Assembly (NCBI GenBank): GCA_023254015.1
Contig: JALQYS010000474.1
Span: 1-41,618 of the forward strand
Length of the DNA stretch: 41,618 bases
Source of the DNA: Paracoccaceae bacterium
GTDB lineage: Bacteria > Pseudomonadota > Alphaproteobacteria > Rhodobacterales > Rhodobacteraceae
Direction of reading: 5' to 3'
Positions 9,457-19,420 of this stretch are shown here, in pieces; position 1 is the first letter of the stretch; each line of letters begins with the position of its first letter. The position numbers and the translations under genes were made by a program. The notes below the pieces were generated by a model. It saw only the letters and a program-made list of their open reading frames with translations, was not told the origin of the DNA and made no database searches.

Positions 9457-11321
9457 CCTGCCAACCGCTTCGCTTTCTTGATATGAGCCAACAAAAGGGC
9501 AAGCGCAGAGGGTGTCATGCCTTCAATCCGGGCAGCCTGGGCCAATGTCTCAGGTCTTTGGATCCTCAGCTTCCCTGCCAGTTCAGAGGAAAGGCCGGGA
9601 AGCCCGGTATATTCGATATCTGCAGGGATAACCGCAGCCTCTTCACGCCTGAGCGAGTCGACATCCTTTTGCTGCCGATCCAGATATTGCTGATATAGGG
9701 CGTCGTTTTCGAGTTGCGCCCTGATCGACGGGTCTATCTGCGTCGCCCGGGGCTCAAGCAGGTCAATCTGCTCCCGCGTGACACCAGGCATGGACATCAA
9801 CTTGAACAGACTTCTACGCCCGCCATCTGGATTGACAGCAATCCCGGCGGCCTTGATGTCTTTTGGACTGGCATCCACAGATTCAAGCAACTGCCTGCCA
9901 GACTCCAGTGCTTGGATCTTCTCGTCAAAGGCGCGAGCGCGGTTTTCCCTGACGCAGCCGATTCTTAACCCTATGGGTGTAAGGCGCTGATCGGCATTGT
10001 CCGCGCGCAATGCCAGACGGAATTCTGCGCGCGATGTGAACATCCGATAGGGTTCAGTCACCCCGAAAGTGGTCAGATCATCGATCATGACGCCAATATA
10101 GCTGTCGGTCCTGCTAAAGATAATCGGCTCGCCCCCCGTGGCATGCCGAGCGGCATTCAGGCCGGCAACGAGACCCTGCGCCGCAGCTTCCTCATAACCC
10201 GTTGTTCCATTGATTTGCCCAGCAAAAAACAGACCCTGGACAGATTTCGTCATGAGCGCCCGCGAAAGGCCGCGCGGGTCGAAGAAATCATATTCAATGG
10301 CATAGGCGGGTTGCAGGATCGTGACGGCTTCGAGACCGGCGATGGACCTGACATACTGCTCTTGCACATCCAATGGCAGAGACGAGGAAATTCCGTTCGG
10401 ATAGACCGTGTCATCATCCAAGCCTTCAGGCTCAAGAAACACCTGATGCGACGATTTTTCTGAAAATCTTACGACCTTATCCTCGATGGACGGGCAATAC
10501 CGCGGACCAACTCCCTCTATGTGACCGCCATACATCGCCGAAAGGTGCAAGTTCTTCCGGACGATCTCGTGCGTCCGTTCATTGGTATGCGTGATCCCGC
10601 ATGAAATCTGCCGCACAAATGGCTTGTCATTCAAGAACGAGAACAGGACAGGCGTTTCGTCGCCTTGCTGCATATCGAGCTTGTCCCAAGCGATAGTCCT
10701 TCCGTCAAGCCGAGGCGGCGTGCCCGTCTTGAGTCTTCCCCCTCGAATTCCGATTTCATCAAGTTGGGCCGCGAGCAAGAGTGACGGGGCGTCGCCAATG
10801 CGCCCGCCAGAGGTGCGCTTTTCACCGACATGAATAACGCCATTCAAGAACGTCCCGGCTGTCAAGATGACGGAGGCGCATCCAAGACGCTCACCCGTCG
10901 AGAGCAACACACCGGAGATCGTGCCAAGGTGAACATCCAGACCACACACTTCCCCCTCGATAATCGTGAGAAAGGGTTCAGCGGAAAGTGCGGACTGCAT
11001 CGCTTCGCGATAGATTTTTCGATCGGTTTGTGCGCGAGGACCCTGAACTGCTGGCCCTTTACGTCGATTCAACAGCCGAAATTGTATCCCTGCCTGGTCG
11101 GCAACGCGGCCCATCACACCGTCAAGGGCATCTATCTCTCGAACAAGATGCCCTTTGCCCAGCCCACCGATCGCAGGATTGCAGGACATTACACCAATAG
11201 ACCCGGCCTTGAGCGTCACAAGGGCAGTCCTTACGCCCAACCGAGCGGAAGCCGCAGCGGCCTCGGAGCCGGCGTGACCGCCACCGACGACAATGACATC
11301 AAAATGTTTCACGTGAAACAT
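9453..11321 (-). CDS. mnmG: tRNA uridine-5-carboxymethylaminomethyl modification enzyme MnmG (GidA)
   Basis: [59 protein letters not shown]; probable start MFHVKHFDV at 11321. Confidence 0.98.
   Translation of the reverse strand: MFHVKHFDVIVVGGGHAGSEAAAASARLGVRTALVTLKAGSIGVMSCNPAIGGLGKGHLVREIDALDGVMGRVADQAGIQFRLLNRRKGPAVQGPRAQTDRKIYREAMQSALSAEPFLTIIEGEVCGLDVHLGTISGVLLSTGERLGCASVILTAGTFLNGVIHVGEKRTSGGRIGDAPSLLLAAQLDEIGIRGGRLKTGTPPRLDGRTIAWDKLDMQQGDETPVLFSFLNDKPFVRQISCGITHTNERTHEIVRKNLHLSAMYGGHIEGVGPRYCPSIEDKVVRFSEKSSHQVFLEPEGLDDDTVYPNGISSSLPLDVQEQYVRSIAGLEAVTILQPAYAIEYDFFDPRGLSRALMTKSVQGLFFAGQINGTTGYEEAAAQGLVAGLNAARHATGGEPIIFSRTDSYIGVMIDDLTTFGVTEPYRMFTSRAEFRLALRADNADQRLTPIGLRIGCVRENRARAFDEKIQALESGRQLLESVDASPKDIKAAGIAVNPDGGRRSLFKLMSMPGVTREQIDLLEPRATQIDPSIRAQLENDALYQQYLDRQQKDVDSLRREEAAVIPADIEYTGLPGLSSELAGKLRIQRPETLAQAARIEGMTPSALALLLAHIKKAKRLAG
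11304..11321. promoter_or_regulatory. parS centromere-like site (ParB binding), site 2, encoding the first six codons of MnmG
   Basis: Perfect 18-bp palindrome ATGTTTCACGTGAAACAT; on the minus strand it reads M-F-H-V-K-H at the mnmG start. Confidence 0.96.
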
Positions 11322-11323
11322 CC

Positions 11324-12613
11324 TCATTTTCCGATGCAAAAACGTGAGAAGATCTCACCCAAGAGGTCCTCGACGCCCACCTTGCCAATCAACATCTCCA
11401 TGGACATCGCCGCAACCCTCAAATCGTCAGAGACCAACTCGACCAACACCCCACTCTTCAATCCGTCCCGCGCACGCGTCAAAGCACAAGATGCATTGCC
11501 GAGTATCTGGCGATGCCGCTCTCGAATGGCAAGTGAAGATCCAGCAACTCGTTGCGTCAGGACCTCACGCAGCCTGTCAATAAGCGTCTCAACCCCCAAA
11601 CCGGTTTTTGCGGAAATCAGAAGACCATCCGTTGCCCCATGATGCGCAAGGTCTGCCTTTGCACGAACCACCAAGTCACCATCCCTGGGCTCCAATGGAA
11701 ACCGAACCTCTCCCACATGAAGAAAAATCCGGATGTCCGCAGCCGCTGCCCGCTCAATCGCCCGAGAAACACCGATCTGCTCAACCACATCATCCGAATC
11801 CCGAATTCCGGCTGTGTCGAGAAGAGTCACAGGAAGGCCACCGATGTCCATCCGGACCTCAATCACGTCGCGGGTCGTTCCAGCAATGTCCGAAGTAATT
11901 GCCGCATCGCGACCAGCCAAGACGTTCAGAAGGCTGGACTTTCCAACATTAGGCTCACCGACAATCGCGACCTCGAAACCATCCCTTATTCGCTCCGCCG
12001 CTGCCCCACCCTTAAGTTCTTTCTCTACAGATTCACAAAGCCGGTCAACGATCTCAAGAACATGACCCAGCAATCCATCGGGAATCTCTTCTTCCGAAAA
12101 GTCGATCGTCGCATCCAGAAATGCCAGGGCTTGAACAAGATCAGCCCTCCAGGATTTTGCCCGCTTTCCCAGCTCACCCGACATGACAGCCAAGGCCTGC
12201 CGCCTCTGGGCCTCGGTCTCTGCGTCGATCAAATCAGCAAGACCCTCAACCTGGGTCAGATCAAGACGCCCATTTTCCAAAGCTCGCCGGGTGAACTCTC
12301 CAGGCTCCGCCATCCGCAGCCCCGGTTGATCCCCCAAGGCCACCAAGACCGCACGCGTGGTCGCAATGCTCCCATGGATATGCAACTCGACGACGGGTTC
12401 ACCAGTAAAACTCTTGCCGGCCTCGAACGCGAGAACCAGAGCTTCATCAATGAATTCACCCTTATGACGGATCTTGCGCAGACCGGCCGACCGAGGCGAA
12501 GGCAAACCACCACAGATCACGCTACAGGCCTGGTGCGCGTTTTCACCCGATACCCTGACGACCGCAATACCAGACTTCCCCTTGGCGGACGCCAAGGCAA
12601 AGATCGTATCCAT
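11324..12613 (-). CDS. mnmE: tRNA modification GTPase MnmE (TrmE)
   Basis: [23 protein letters not shown]; GTPase motifs [28 protein letters not shown]-terminal FCIGK. Confidence 0.97.
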   Translation of the reverse strand: MDTIFALASAKGKSGIAVVRVSGENAHQACSVICGGLPSPRSAGLRKIRHKGEFIDEALVLAFEAGKSFTGEPVVELHIHGSIATTRAVLVALGDQPGLRMAEPGEFTRRALENGRLDLTQVEGLADLIDAETEAQRRQALAVMSGELGKRAKSWRADLVQALAFLDATIDFSEEEIPDGLLGHVLEIVDRLCESVEKELKGGAAAERIRDGFEVAIVGEPNVGKSSLLNVLAGRDAAITSDIAGTTRDVIEVRMDIGGLPVTLLDTAGIRDSDDVVEQIGVSRAIERAAAADIRIFLHVGEVRFPLEPRDGDLVVRAKADLAHHGATDGLLISAKTGLGVETLIDRLREVLTQRVAGSSLAIRERHRQILGNASCALTRARDGLKSGVLVELVSDDLRVAAMSMEMLIGKVGVEDLLGEIFSRFCIGK

Positions 12614-12639
12614 GTTGGTCCCCTCTGAAATCAAACGCC

Positions 12640-13911
12640 TCAGGCGTTCATGGATTCAAAGAACTCGGAATTCGACTTGGTCTGCTTGAGCTTCGACAAC
12701 AGGAACTCGATCGCATCGGTCGTCCCCATCGGGTTCAGGATGCGCCGCAAGACATAAGTCTTCTGCAGGTCTACCTTGTCCACCAGCAGGTCCTCCTTCC
12801 GAGTACCCGACTTCAGGATATCGATCGCCGGGAATACCCGCTTGTCGGCCACCTTCCGATCAAGCACGATCTCGGAGTTACCGGTGCCCTTGAACTCTTC
12901 AAAGATCACCTCATCCATCCGGCTTCCGGTATCGATCAGTGCCGTCGCGATGATGGTCAAAGACCCACCTTCTTCGATGTTTCGCGCCGCCCCAAAGAAC
13001 CGCTTCGGGCGCTGCAAGGCATTCGCGTCAACACCACCGGTCAAAACCTTGCCTGACGACGGCACAACAGTGTTGAATGCCCGACCCAGACGCGTGATCG
13101 AATCGAGAAGGATCACGACATCGCGCTTGTGCTCCACCAAACGCTTCGCCTTTTCGATAACCATCTCGGCCACGGCGACATGTCGGGTCGCAGGTTCGTC
13201 AAAGGTCGAAGATACAACCTCGCCTTTGACGCTGCGCTGCATGTCCGTCACTTCCTCGGGCCGTTCATCGATCAGGAGAACAATCAGATAGCACTCCGGA
13301 TGGTTCTTCTCGATCGAATGCGCGATATTCTGCAGCAACACCGTCTTGCCGGTGCGCGGCGGCGCCACGATCAGCGCACGCTGCCCCTTTCCGATCGGAC
13401 AAACCAGATCGATGATCCGTGCCGACCGGTCCTTGATCGTCGGATCCTCGATCTCCATTTTCAGCCGCTGATCCGGATAAAGCGGCGTCAAATTGTCAAA
13501 ATGGACCTTGTGGCGCGCCTTTTCCGGGTCATCAAAGTTGATCTTGGTCGCCTTCACCAGACTGAAATACCGCTCGTTCTCGCGGGGCGCCTGAATGACC
13601 CCTTCGATGGAATCCCCCGTCCGCAACGAGAACTGCCGGATCATCTCGGGGCTGACATAGATATCATCAGGACCCGGCAGGTAGTTGGCTTCAGGGCTGC
13701 GCAAGAAACCGAACCCGTCCTGCAGCACTTCCAGAACACCATCCCCACCGATCTCCCAGCCTTCTTCGGCATGCTCTTTCAAAAGCGAGAACATCATCTC
13801 GCCCTTGCGCATGCTGGGCGCGTTCTCGATCTCCCACTCTTCCGCCATCGCCAGCAGTTCAGCCGGCGTCTTTGCCTTCAGATCGGCAAGATTCAAATGT
13901 TCAACGGTCAT
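12640..13911 (-). CDS. rho: Transcription termination factor Rho
   Basis: [82 protein letters not shown]. Confidence 0.99.
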   Translation of the reverse strand: MTVEHLNLADLKAKTPAELLAMAEEWEIENAPSMRKGEMMFSLLKEHAEEGWEIGGDGVLEVLQDGFGFLRSPEANYLPGPDDIYVSPEMIRQFSLRTGDSIEGVIQAPRENERYFSLVKATKINFDDPEKARHKVHFDNLTPLYPDQRLKMEIEDPTIKDRSARIIDLVCPIGKGQRALIVAPPRTGKTVLLQNIAHSIEKNHPECYLIVLLIDERPEEVTDMQRSVKGEVVSSTFDEPATRHVAVAEMVIEKAKRLVEHKRDVVILLDSITRLGRAFNTVVPSSGKVLTGGVDANALQRPKRFFGAARNIEEGGSLTIIATALIDTGSRMDEVIFEEFKGTGNSEIVLDRKVADKRVFPAIDILKSGTRKEDLLVDKVDLQKTYVLRRILNPMGTTDAIEFLLSKLKQTKSNSEFFESMNA

Positions 13912-14048
13912 GGAAAACCTCTCGCGCTGCCGTGGCTTCGGCAGATCAGCTCATGATGCAACAGGAAGGCGCCCTTGGCCGGACGGCCCGCGCACCAGCG
14001 CAGCTAAGCCCAGAAGGCCGGCAAGTCAAGCTTCCAGAAAACACCCGC

Positions 14049-14513
14049 TCAGAACTTGAGGATGACCGAAAACACGATCAGCAGCATCAGAACTGTCGGC
14101 ACCTCGTTCATCATCCGATACTGCCGACCAGTCAGACGATTGGACCCTTGCTCAAAGTCCCTCCGCCGTCCAGCCAACCACATGTGAAAGCCGGTCATGC
14201 CGACAACCGACCCTGCCTTCACCCAGGGCCACACATCGGTCCACACCACAATGCCCGGCGTCAGCACCAAGGCCATACCAAAGACCCAAGTCGCCACCAT
14301 TGCCGGGTTCATGATTGCGCGCAGCAAGAGACGTTCCTGATGCTGGAACAGCAGATCCATTTCGCTTGCCGCAACGACGCCCTGCTTCTTCAGCCCTTCA
14401 ACATGATAGACGAACAACCTCGGCAAATAGAACAGCCCGGCCATCCATGAGATGACCGACACAACGTGCAGCGCCTTCGTCCAGAGATACCAGTCCGCCA
14501 GAAAGTCGCCCAT
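14049..14513 (-). CDS. hemJ: Protoporphyrinogen IX oxidase HemJ-like membrane protein
   Basis: MGDFLADWYLWTKALHVVSVISWMAGLFYLPRLFVYHVE, typical HemJ N-terminus with conserved His; internal start at 14513 preferred. Confidence 0.9.
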   Translation of the reverse strand: MGDFLADWYLWTKALHVVSVISWMAGLFYLPRLFVYHVEGLKKQGVVAASEMDLLFQHQERLLLRAIMNPAMVATWVFGMALVLTPGIVVWTDVWPWVKAGSVVGMTGFHMWLAGRRRDFEQGSNRLTGRQYRMMNEVPTVLMLLIVFSVILKF

Positions 14514-14529
14514 CGCCGCCTCACGTTCA

Positions 14530-14551
14530 TTCTTCTTAAAGAAAAGAAGAA
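14530..14551. repeat. Inverted repeat/polypurine-polypyrimidine element upstream of hemJ at the oriC edge
   Basis: TTCTTCTT-AAAGAA-AAGAAGAA, perfect 8-bp arms. Confidence 0.6.
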
Positions 14552-14611
14552 GATAAGATGTTGATGATGTAAGCCCTGTGGGTATCGGAATACAACCTTG
14601 CATCCGCAGCC

Positions 14612-14620
14612 TTATCCCCA
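14612..14620 (+). promoter_or_regulatory. DnaA-box-like sequence (1 mismatch)
   Basis: TTATCCCCA versus TTATCCACA. Confidence 0.55.
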
Positions 14621-14631
14621 GACGAAAACAC

Positions 14632-14640
14632 TGTGGATAA
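14632..14640 (-). promoter_or_regulatory. Perfect consensus DnaA box
   Basis: TGTGGATAA, the reverse complement of TTATCCACA. Confidence 0.85.
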
Positions 14641-14649
14641 GCTGTTCAC

Positions 14650-14697
14650 AAAAAGAACATAAAAAAAAATGTTTTGATTTCAGTAATTTATATAGCA
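14650..14697. promoter_or_regulatory. Candidate DNA unwinding element (AT-rich)
   Basis: aaaaagaacataaaaaaaaatgttttgatttcagtaatttatatagca, directly next to the perfect DnaA box. Confidence 0.65.
14667..14679 (-). promoter_or_regulatory. IHF-like site inside the candidate DUE
   Basis: AAATGTTTTGATT matches YAANNNNTTGATW (reverse of WATCAANNNNTTR) with one mismatch. Confidence 0.4.
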
Positions 14698-14882
14698 TGG
14701 ATCGCTCCTTCTGGCAGATCCCCGATGTGGACGAAAAATCATCCCGACCGTGGCATGTCGGTTTTCCAGATGGGGAAAACCCCTTTGGCTCACCTTGACA
14801 AGACCGGATAAACCCGGCCCTCTTGCTCCCGTTCGGGCCAGACCGGCAAAAGAGCCGCTTTTACCACCAACCTGCCCCAGGG

Positions 14883-14891
14883 TTTTCCACA
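14883..14891 (+). promoter_or_regulatory. DnaA-box-like sequence (1 mismatch) abutting the maf start codon
   Basis: TTTTCCACA immediately before ATG at 14892. Confidence 0.45.
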
Positions 14892-15494
14892 ATGCTGTCC
14901 CGCCCCCTGATCCTTGCCTCCACATCTGCCATTCGCCTGCAGCTCCTTCAGGCGGCGGGGCTTGCAGTCACTGCCCATGCATCCCGAATTGACGAAGAGG
15001 CGGTCAAAGCCGGACTGGAGTCCGAAAACGCCAATCCCCGCGACATCGCTGATGCTCTGGCTGAAATGAAGACGGCAAAAGTTGCTGCGCGCCAGCCCGA
15101 GGCACTTGTCCTCGGTTGCGATCAGGTGCTCGATTTCAAGGGCAGCGTTCTGTCAAAACCCGCCAGCCTTGCCGAGGCCCGCGCCCAACTTCTGGCGCTG
15201 CGGGGGCAAACCCATGCCTTGCTCTCGGCAGCGGTTCTTTATGACGAAGGCCAACCGATCTGGCGCCATGTCGGTCAGGCCCGGCTGACCATGAGAGGGT
15301 TTTCAGACAGCTACCTTGACTCCTATCTTGCCCGGAACTGGCCCGAGGTCGGATCCTCCGTCGGTGCCTACAAACTCGAGACTGAAGGCGTTCGCCTTTT
15401 TGACCGGATCGATGGTGACTACTTCACAATCCTTGGTCTGCCCCTTCTTCCCCTCTTGTCCTATCTCTCTACCCGGGGTTTTATTCCATCATGA
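14892..15494 (+). CDS. maf: Maf-like nucleotide pyrophosphatase
   Basis: [65 protein letters not shown]. Confidence 0.92.
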   Translation: MLSRPLILASTSAIRLQLLQAAGLAVTAHASRIDEEAVKAGLESENANPRDIADALAEMKTAKVAARQPEALVLGCDQVLDFKGSVLSKPASLAEARAQLLALRGQTHALLSAAVLYDEGQPIWRHVGQARLTMRGFSDSYLDSYLARNWPEVGSSVGAYKLETEGVRLFDRIDGDYFTILGLPLLPLLSYLSTRGFIPS

Positions 15495-16330
15495 CCGACT
15501 TGCCCAAAATCCCCTTGGCCGGTGTGATCGGCCACCCCATCGCGCACAGCCGCTCTCCCGCGCTGCACGGATTCTGGCTGCGACGCTATGGCATCAACGG
15601 GCACTATATCCCCATGGATGTTAGCCCGGTCGATCTTGAGGAAACGCTGCGCCTGTTGCCAAGGATTGGCTTTGTCGGTCTGAACGTCACCATCCCTCAC
15701 AAGGAGGCCATCCTCAAGATCGCCGATGTGATCACCGATCGCGCCGCGCTGATCGGGGCTGCCAATACCTTGATCTTCCGCAAGGATGGAAAGATCCATG
15801 CCGATAACACCGATGGCGCGGGCTTTGTCGCCAACCTGCGGCAGAACGCGCCGCACTGGAACCCGGCCGCTGGCCCTGCGGCTGTTCTTGGGGCAGGCGG
15901 CGCTGCCCGTGCCGTCGTGGCCGCCCTGATCGAGGTGGGCGTGCCGGAGATCCGGCTTACCAACCGCAGCCGTCCCCGTGCGGATGCCCTTCGCGCCGAT
16001 TTTGGTGCCAAGATCACGGTGCACGACTGGGTGCACGCGGGCAACATGCTCGAAGGGGCCACCACCGTCATCAACACCACCTCCCTTGGCATGGCCGGAA
16101 AGCCCGATTTCCGTGTTCCGCTTGACGCGCTTGAACCCGGGGCCGTGGTAAATGACCTGGTATACAACCCGCTGAAAACTTCTTTCCTTGCCGAGGCTGA
16201 ACGGCGCGGGGCAACAATTGTCGATGGGCTCGGCATGCTCTTGCATCAGGCGGCCCCCGGGTTCGAGCGTTGGTTCGGCCCGACACCCGCCGTCGATGAG
16301 GAAACCCGACAGGCCGTCCTGCAATCATGA
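15491..16330 (+). CDS. aroE: Shikimate dehydrogenase
   Basis: [72 protein letters not shown]. Confidence 0.97.
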   Translation: MTDLPKIPLAGVIGHPIAHSRSPALHGFWLRRYGINGHYIPMDVSPVDLEETLRLLPRIGFVGLNVTIPHKEAILKIADVITDRAALIGAANTLIFRKDGKIHADNTDGAGFVANLRQNAPHWNPAAGPAAVLGAGGAARAVVAALIEVGVPEIRLTNRSRPRADALRADFGAKITVHDWVHAGNMLEGATTVINTTSLGMAGKPDFRVPLDALEPGAVVNDLVYNPLKTSFLAEAERRGATIVDGLGMLLHQAAPGFERWFGPTPAVDEETRQAVLQS

Positions 16331-16920
16331 CAGCCTTTCTTCTCGGTCTCACCGGCTCCATCGGCATGGGAAAATCCACCACCGCCGCCATGTTCGCCGC
16401 CGAGGGTCTGCCGGTCTGGGATGCCGACGCCGCGGTGCACCGGGTTTATGGCGTGGGGGGGGCAGCTGTCGGCCCTATTGCCGCTTTGTGCCCGCAGGCC
16501 CTCTCCCCTCAAGGCCTTGACCGCGGGGCACTGAAAGACTGGATCGCGCGGGATGCAACCGCTCTGGCCCGGATCGAATCCATTGTGCACCCGCTGGTAT
16601 CAGCGGATCGCGACGCTTTCATCAACGCAGCCACCGCCGATATCGTCGTGCTCGACATACCCCTGCTCTTTGAAAAGGGCACTGAGGCGCAGATGGACGC
16701 AACGCTGCTTTGCACTGCCCCTCACTCTCTTCAAAAGGCCCGTGTCCTTGCCCGGGGAACCATGACGGAAAGCCAGTTAGAGACGATTCTGGCCCGCCAG
16801 ATGCCCGACGCTGAAAAGCGCGCCCGCGCCACGCATATCGTGGAAACCCTGTCCATCGACAGCACACGCGCCTATGTGAAGGCCCTCATTTCCCACATTC
16901 GGGCGCAACACCATGCGTGA
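16327..16920 (+). CDS. coaE: Dephospho-CoA kinase
   Basis: LLGLTGSIGMGKSTTAAMFAAEGLPVWDADAAVHRVYG; VVLDIPLLFEKG. Confidence 0.96.
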   Translation: MTAFLLGLTGSIGMGKSTTAAMFAAEGLPVWDADAAVHRVYGVGGAAVGPIAALCPQALSPQGLDRGALKDWIARDATALARIESIVHPLVSADRDAFINAATADIVVLDIPLLFEKGTEAQMDATLLCTAPHSLQKARVLARGTMTESQLETILARQMPDAEKRARATHIVETLSIDSTRAYVKALISHIRAQHHA

Positions 16921-17611
16921 AATCGTTCTCGATACCGAAACCACCGGCTTTGAACCCTCGGAAGGGCACCGCATCGTCGAAATCGGCGCGGTGGAGCTGT
17001 TCAACCACATGCCAACTGGCCGGACCTATCACCAATACATCAACCCCGAACGCCAGATGCCCCGAGAGGCGTTCGAGGTTCACGGCCTTGGCGATGACTT
17101 CCTGCGCGACAAGCCGGTTTTCCGGGCCATCGGCCGCGCCTTTCTCGACTTTATCGGCGATGCCAAACTGGTCATCCACAACGCCGCTTTCGACGTCAAA
17201 TTCCTGAACTTCGAACTGAAGCTTATTGGTCTGCCGACCATCGACTGGTCGCGCGCGATCGACACGCTCGCCATTGCGCGGCAGAAATTCCCCGGTTCCC
17301 CTGCCTCGCTTGACGCCCTTTGTCGCCGCTTTGGCGTTGACAACTCGGCCCGCGAAAAACATGGCGCGCTTCTCGATAGTGAAATCCTGGCCGAGGTCTA
17401 TCTGGAACTGATCGGCGGTCGGCAGCCCGATTTCGGCCTGGCAAGCCAGCCCGCCAAATCCGCATCTGGCACGACGGGGGTTGTCGATGACTGGCGTCCT
17501 CGCCCCCGCCCCGAGCCCCTGCCCCCGCGCCTGACCGAGGACGAGGCCGCCGCCCATGCCGCTTTCGTTGCAAAACTGGGCGATGGCGCCATCTGGGCCA
17601 AGCGCACATGA
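16913..17611 (+). CDS. dnaQ: DNA polymerase III epsilon subunit (3'-5' exonuclease)
   Basis: MREIVLDTETTGFEPSEGHRIVEIGAVEL, FLDFIGDAKLVIHNAAFDVKFLN, HGALLDSEILAEVYLEL. Confidence 0.97.
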   Translation: MREIVLDTETTGFEPSEGHRIVEIGAVELFNHMPTGRTYHQYINPERQMPREAFEVHGLGDDFLRDKPVFRAIGRAFLDFIGDAKLVIHNAAFDVKFLNFELKLIGLPTIDWSRAIDTLAIARQKFPGSPASLDALCRRFGVDNSAREKHGALLDSEILAEVYLELIGGRQPDFGLASQPAKSASGTTGVVDDWRPRPRPEPLPPRLTEDEAAAHAAFVAKLGDGAIWAKRT

Positions 17612-17615
17612 AAAA

Positions 17616-17634
17616 ACCGGCCCATAGGGCCGGT
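17616..17634. terminator. Intrinsic terminator between convergent dnaQ and secB
   Basis: ACCGGCCC-ATA-GGGCCGGT perfect hairpin flanked by AAAAA on the left and TTCTT on the right. Confidence 0.8.
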
Positions 17635-17659
17635 TCTTGTCTGTCATCCCAAAGCGGCT

Positions 17660-18145
17660 TCAGTTTGCCGGGGTCTGGGCCTGCTGGGCCTGTGCCCGCC
17701 GCACCATTTCCTGCCGGTAAAGGGCCAGGAAATCCACCGTGTCGATGTTCAGGGGCGGGAAACCACCATCCCGCGTCAGGTCCGAGATGATCCGCCGCAC
17801 AAAGGGGAACAACATGCGCGGGCATTCGATCAGCAGGAAGGGGTGCAGCTGCTCTTCCGGCACGCCCTCAACCTGGAAAACACCGCCGTAATCAACCTCC
17901 AGAAGGAACAGCGTGTCGCCATTGGCTTTGTTCTTCGAGGTGACCTTGTATTTCGTGATGACCTCGAACTGATGGTCCGCCTGCCGCTTGCGCGCATCAA
18001 GGCTGACCGCAACCTGGATGTCCGGCTGCACGTCGGTCCCTGAAATGCCCTTCTGGGCCACGATGTTTTCAAACGACATGTCGCGCACGAACTGCGCCAG
18101 GACAGACATCTTTACTTGCGGGGTCGCGCCGTTTTCTTCGGCCAT
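17660..18145 (-). CDS. secB: Protein-export chaperone SecB
   Basis: MSVLAQFVRDMSFENIVAQKG...VDYGGVFQVEGVPEEQLHPFLLIECPRMLFPFVRRIISDLTRDGGFPPLNIDTVDFLALY. Confidence 0.97.
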   Translation of the reverse strand: MAEENGATPQVKMSVLAQFVRDMSFENIVAQKGISGTDVQPDIQVAVSLDARKRQADHQFEVITKYKVTSKNKANGDTLFLLEVDYGGVFQVEGVPEEQLHPFLLIECPRMLFPFVRRIISDLTRDGGFPPLNIDTVDFLALYRQEMVRRAQAQQAQTPAN

Positions 18146-18202
18146 CGCCTTCACTCCTGTTGAACCGGTTTGCAGCAGTCCTAGCAGGTCCGTGATGGCG
18201 TC

Positions 18203-18646
18203 TCAATCCTGCGTCCACTTTGACGGCGGCAATCGCTGATCGACAGGATGCCGCACTTCTTCAAAGCTGCCTTCCACCACATCATCCGTCGTTTGCCGCC
18301 CCCGAAAGACAAAGCCCTGTGCCGCCAGCCGTTGACCCAAGACCAGCACCACAAACCGCTGTACCCATGGCACAAGAAGCAAAAGACCCAGAAAGCTGGA
18401 CAGAAAGCCCGGAACAATCAACAAGATCGCGGCGATCATCGACAGACCAAGCCCGGTCACTTGCACCACGGCATTGCCCCTTGGCCGACCAATCCGGCCA
18501 CCCCGCCGCAAGATCGCCACGCCAAGGAAGGCCGAAGCCAGCACAAGGCCGATCGTCAGCCACAGACCCAAGGCCGCCCCCAAGGTCACGAAAAGCCCGA
18601 TCTCGATCAGCGGCCAAACCAGAAACAGCGCAATCGCCTTCATCAT
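18203..18646 (-). CDS. fxsA: FxsA family membrane protein
   Basis: MMKAIALFLVWPLIEIGLFVTLGAALGLWLTIGLVLASAFLGVAILRR...LLIVPGFLSSFLGLLLLVPWVQRF; only the C-terminal part of the 938-codon frame is real. Confidence 0.88.
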   Translation of the reverse strand: MMKAIALFLVWPLIEIGLFVTLGAALGLWLTIGLVLASAFLGVAILRRGGRIGRPRGNAVVQVTGLGLSMIAAILLIVPGFLSSFLGLLLLVPWVQRFVVLVLGQRLAAQGFVFRGRQTTDDVVEGSFEEVRHPVDQRLPPSKWTQD

Positions 18647-18751
18647 CGCCCTCAAATCCGCGGCAAACTGGACTTGCGCCGCACCAGCCCCTACATAGGC
18701 ATGCAACGTCCGATCCACCAACCCATCGGGCCAATTTGATCCGAGGTCGAT

Positions 18752-19411
18752 ATGAACTCTTCGCTTTTGCAACTTCTGGTTCTGGCCGGAATTGCGGTCT
18801 TTCTGATCCTGAAGCTGCGGTCGGTCCTTGGCTCGCGCGAGGGGTTCGAAAAACCGCCGCTGCCGGCAGATCAGGCGCCCACGCGCGTGAAGCGCAACTT
18901 CGAAGTTATCGAAGGCGGCCCTGATCGTGACATCATCGATCACGTTCCCGAGGGGTCCGCCGCCGCCCGCGCGCTGGCGCAGATGAAACAGGCCGAGCCC
19001 AGTTTTTCGGTTGCCGATTTCCTCAAGGGGGCCCGCGGGGCCTATGAGATGATCCTCATGGCCTTTGAGCGTGGCGATATTGACGCGATCCGCCCCTTCC
19101 TCAGCGACGAGGTCGAGGCCAGTTTCACCCAAGCCATAAACGCCCGTGAACGCGAGGGCCTGACGGTTGAGGCGAATTTTGTCGGTCTGCGCGAATTGGC
19201 GATTGAAGAAGCCGAATATGACGCCGCCAGCCGCACAGCCGAAGTCACCGTGCGCTTTACGGGCGAGTTGACTTCGGTCGTTCGCAATGCGGCGGGTGAG
19301 GTGGTCGATGGCCACCCGACCAGCGTGAAACGCCAACGCGAAGCGTGGACCTTTGCCCGCCGGATGGGTGTGCAAGATCCGAACTGGCAGCTTGTGGCCA
19401 CCGGCGACTGA
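18752..19411 (+). CDS. Tim44-like domain-containing inner-membrane protein
   Basis: N-terminal TM (LLQLLVLAGIAVFLILKLRSVLGSREG), then FLKGARGAYEMILMAFERGDIDAIRPFLSDEVEASFTQAINARE..., typical Tim44/TimA-like domain. Confidence 0.88.
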   Translation: MNSSLLQLLVLAGIAVFLILKLRSVLGSREGFEKPPLPADQAPTRVKRNFEVIEGGPDRDIIDHVPEGSAAARALAQMKQAEPSFSVADFLKGARGAYEMILMAFERGDIDAIRPFLSDEVEASFTQAINAREREGLTVEANFVGLRELAIEEAEYDAASRTAEVTVRFTGELTSVVRNAAGEVVDGHPTSVKRQREAWTFARRMGVQDPNWQLVATGD

Positions 19412-19420
19412 CGCGGAGCG

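Larger units (their letters stand above)
14530..14891. other. Probable chromosomal origin of replication (oriC) between hemJ and maf
   Basis: AT-rich intergenic tract in an otherwise high-GC window, one perfect DnaA box (TGTGGATAA), near-matches (TTATCCCCA, TTTTCCACA), an IHF-like site, divergent flanking genes, nearby parABS. Confidence 0.82.
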
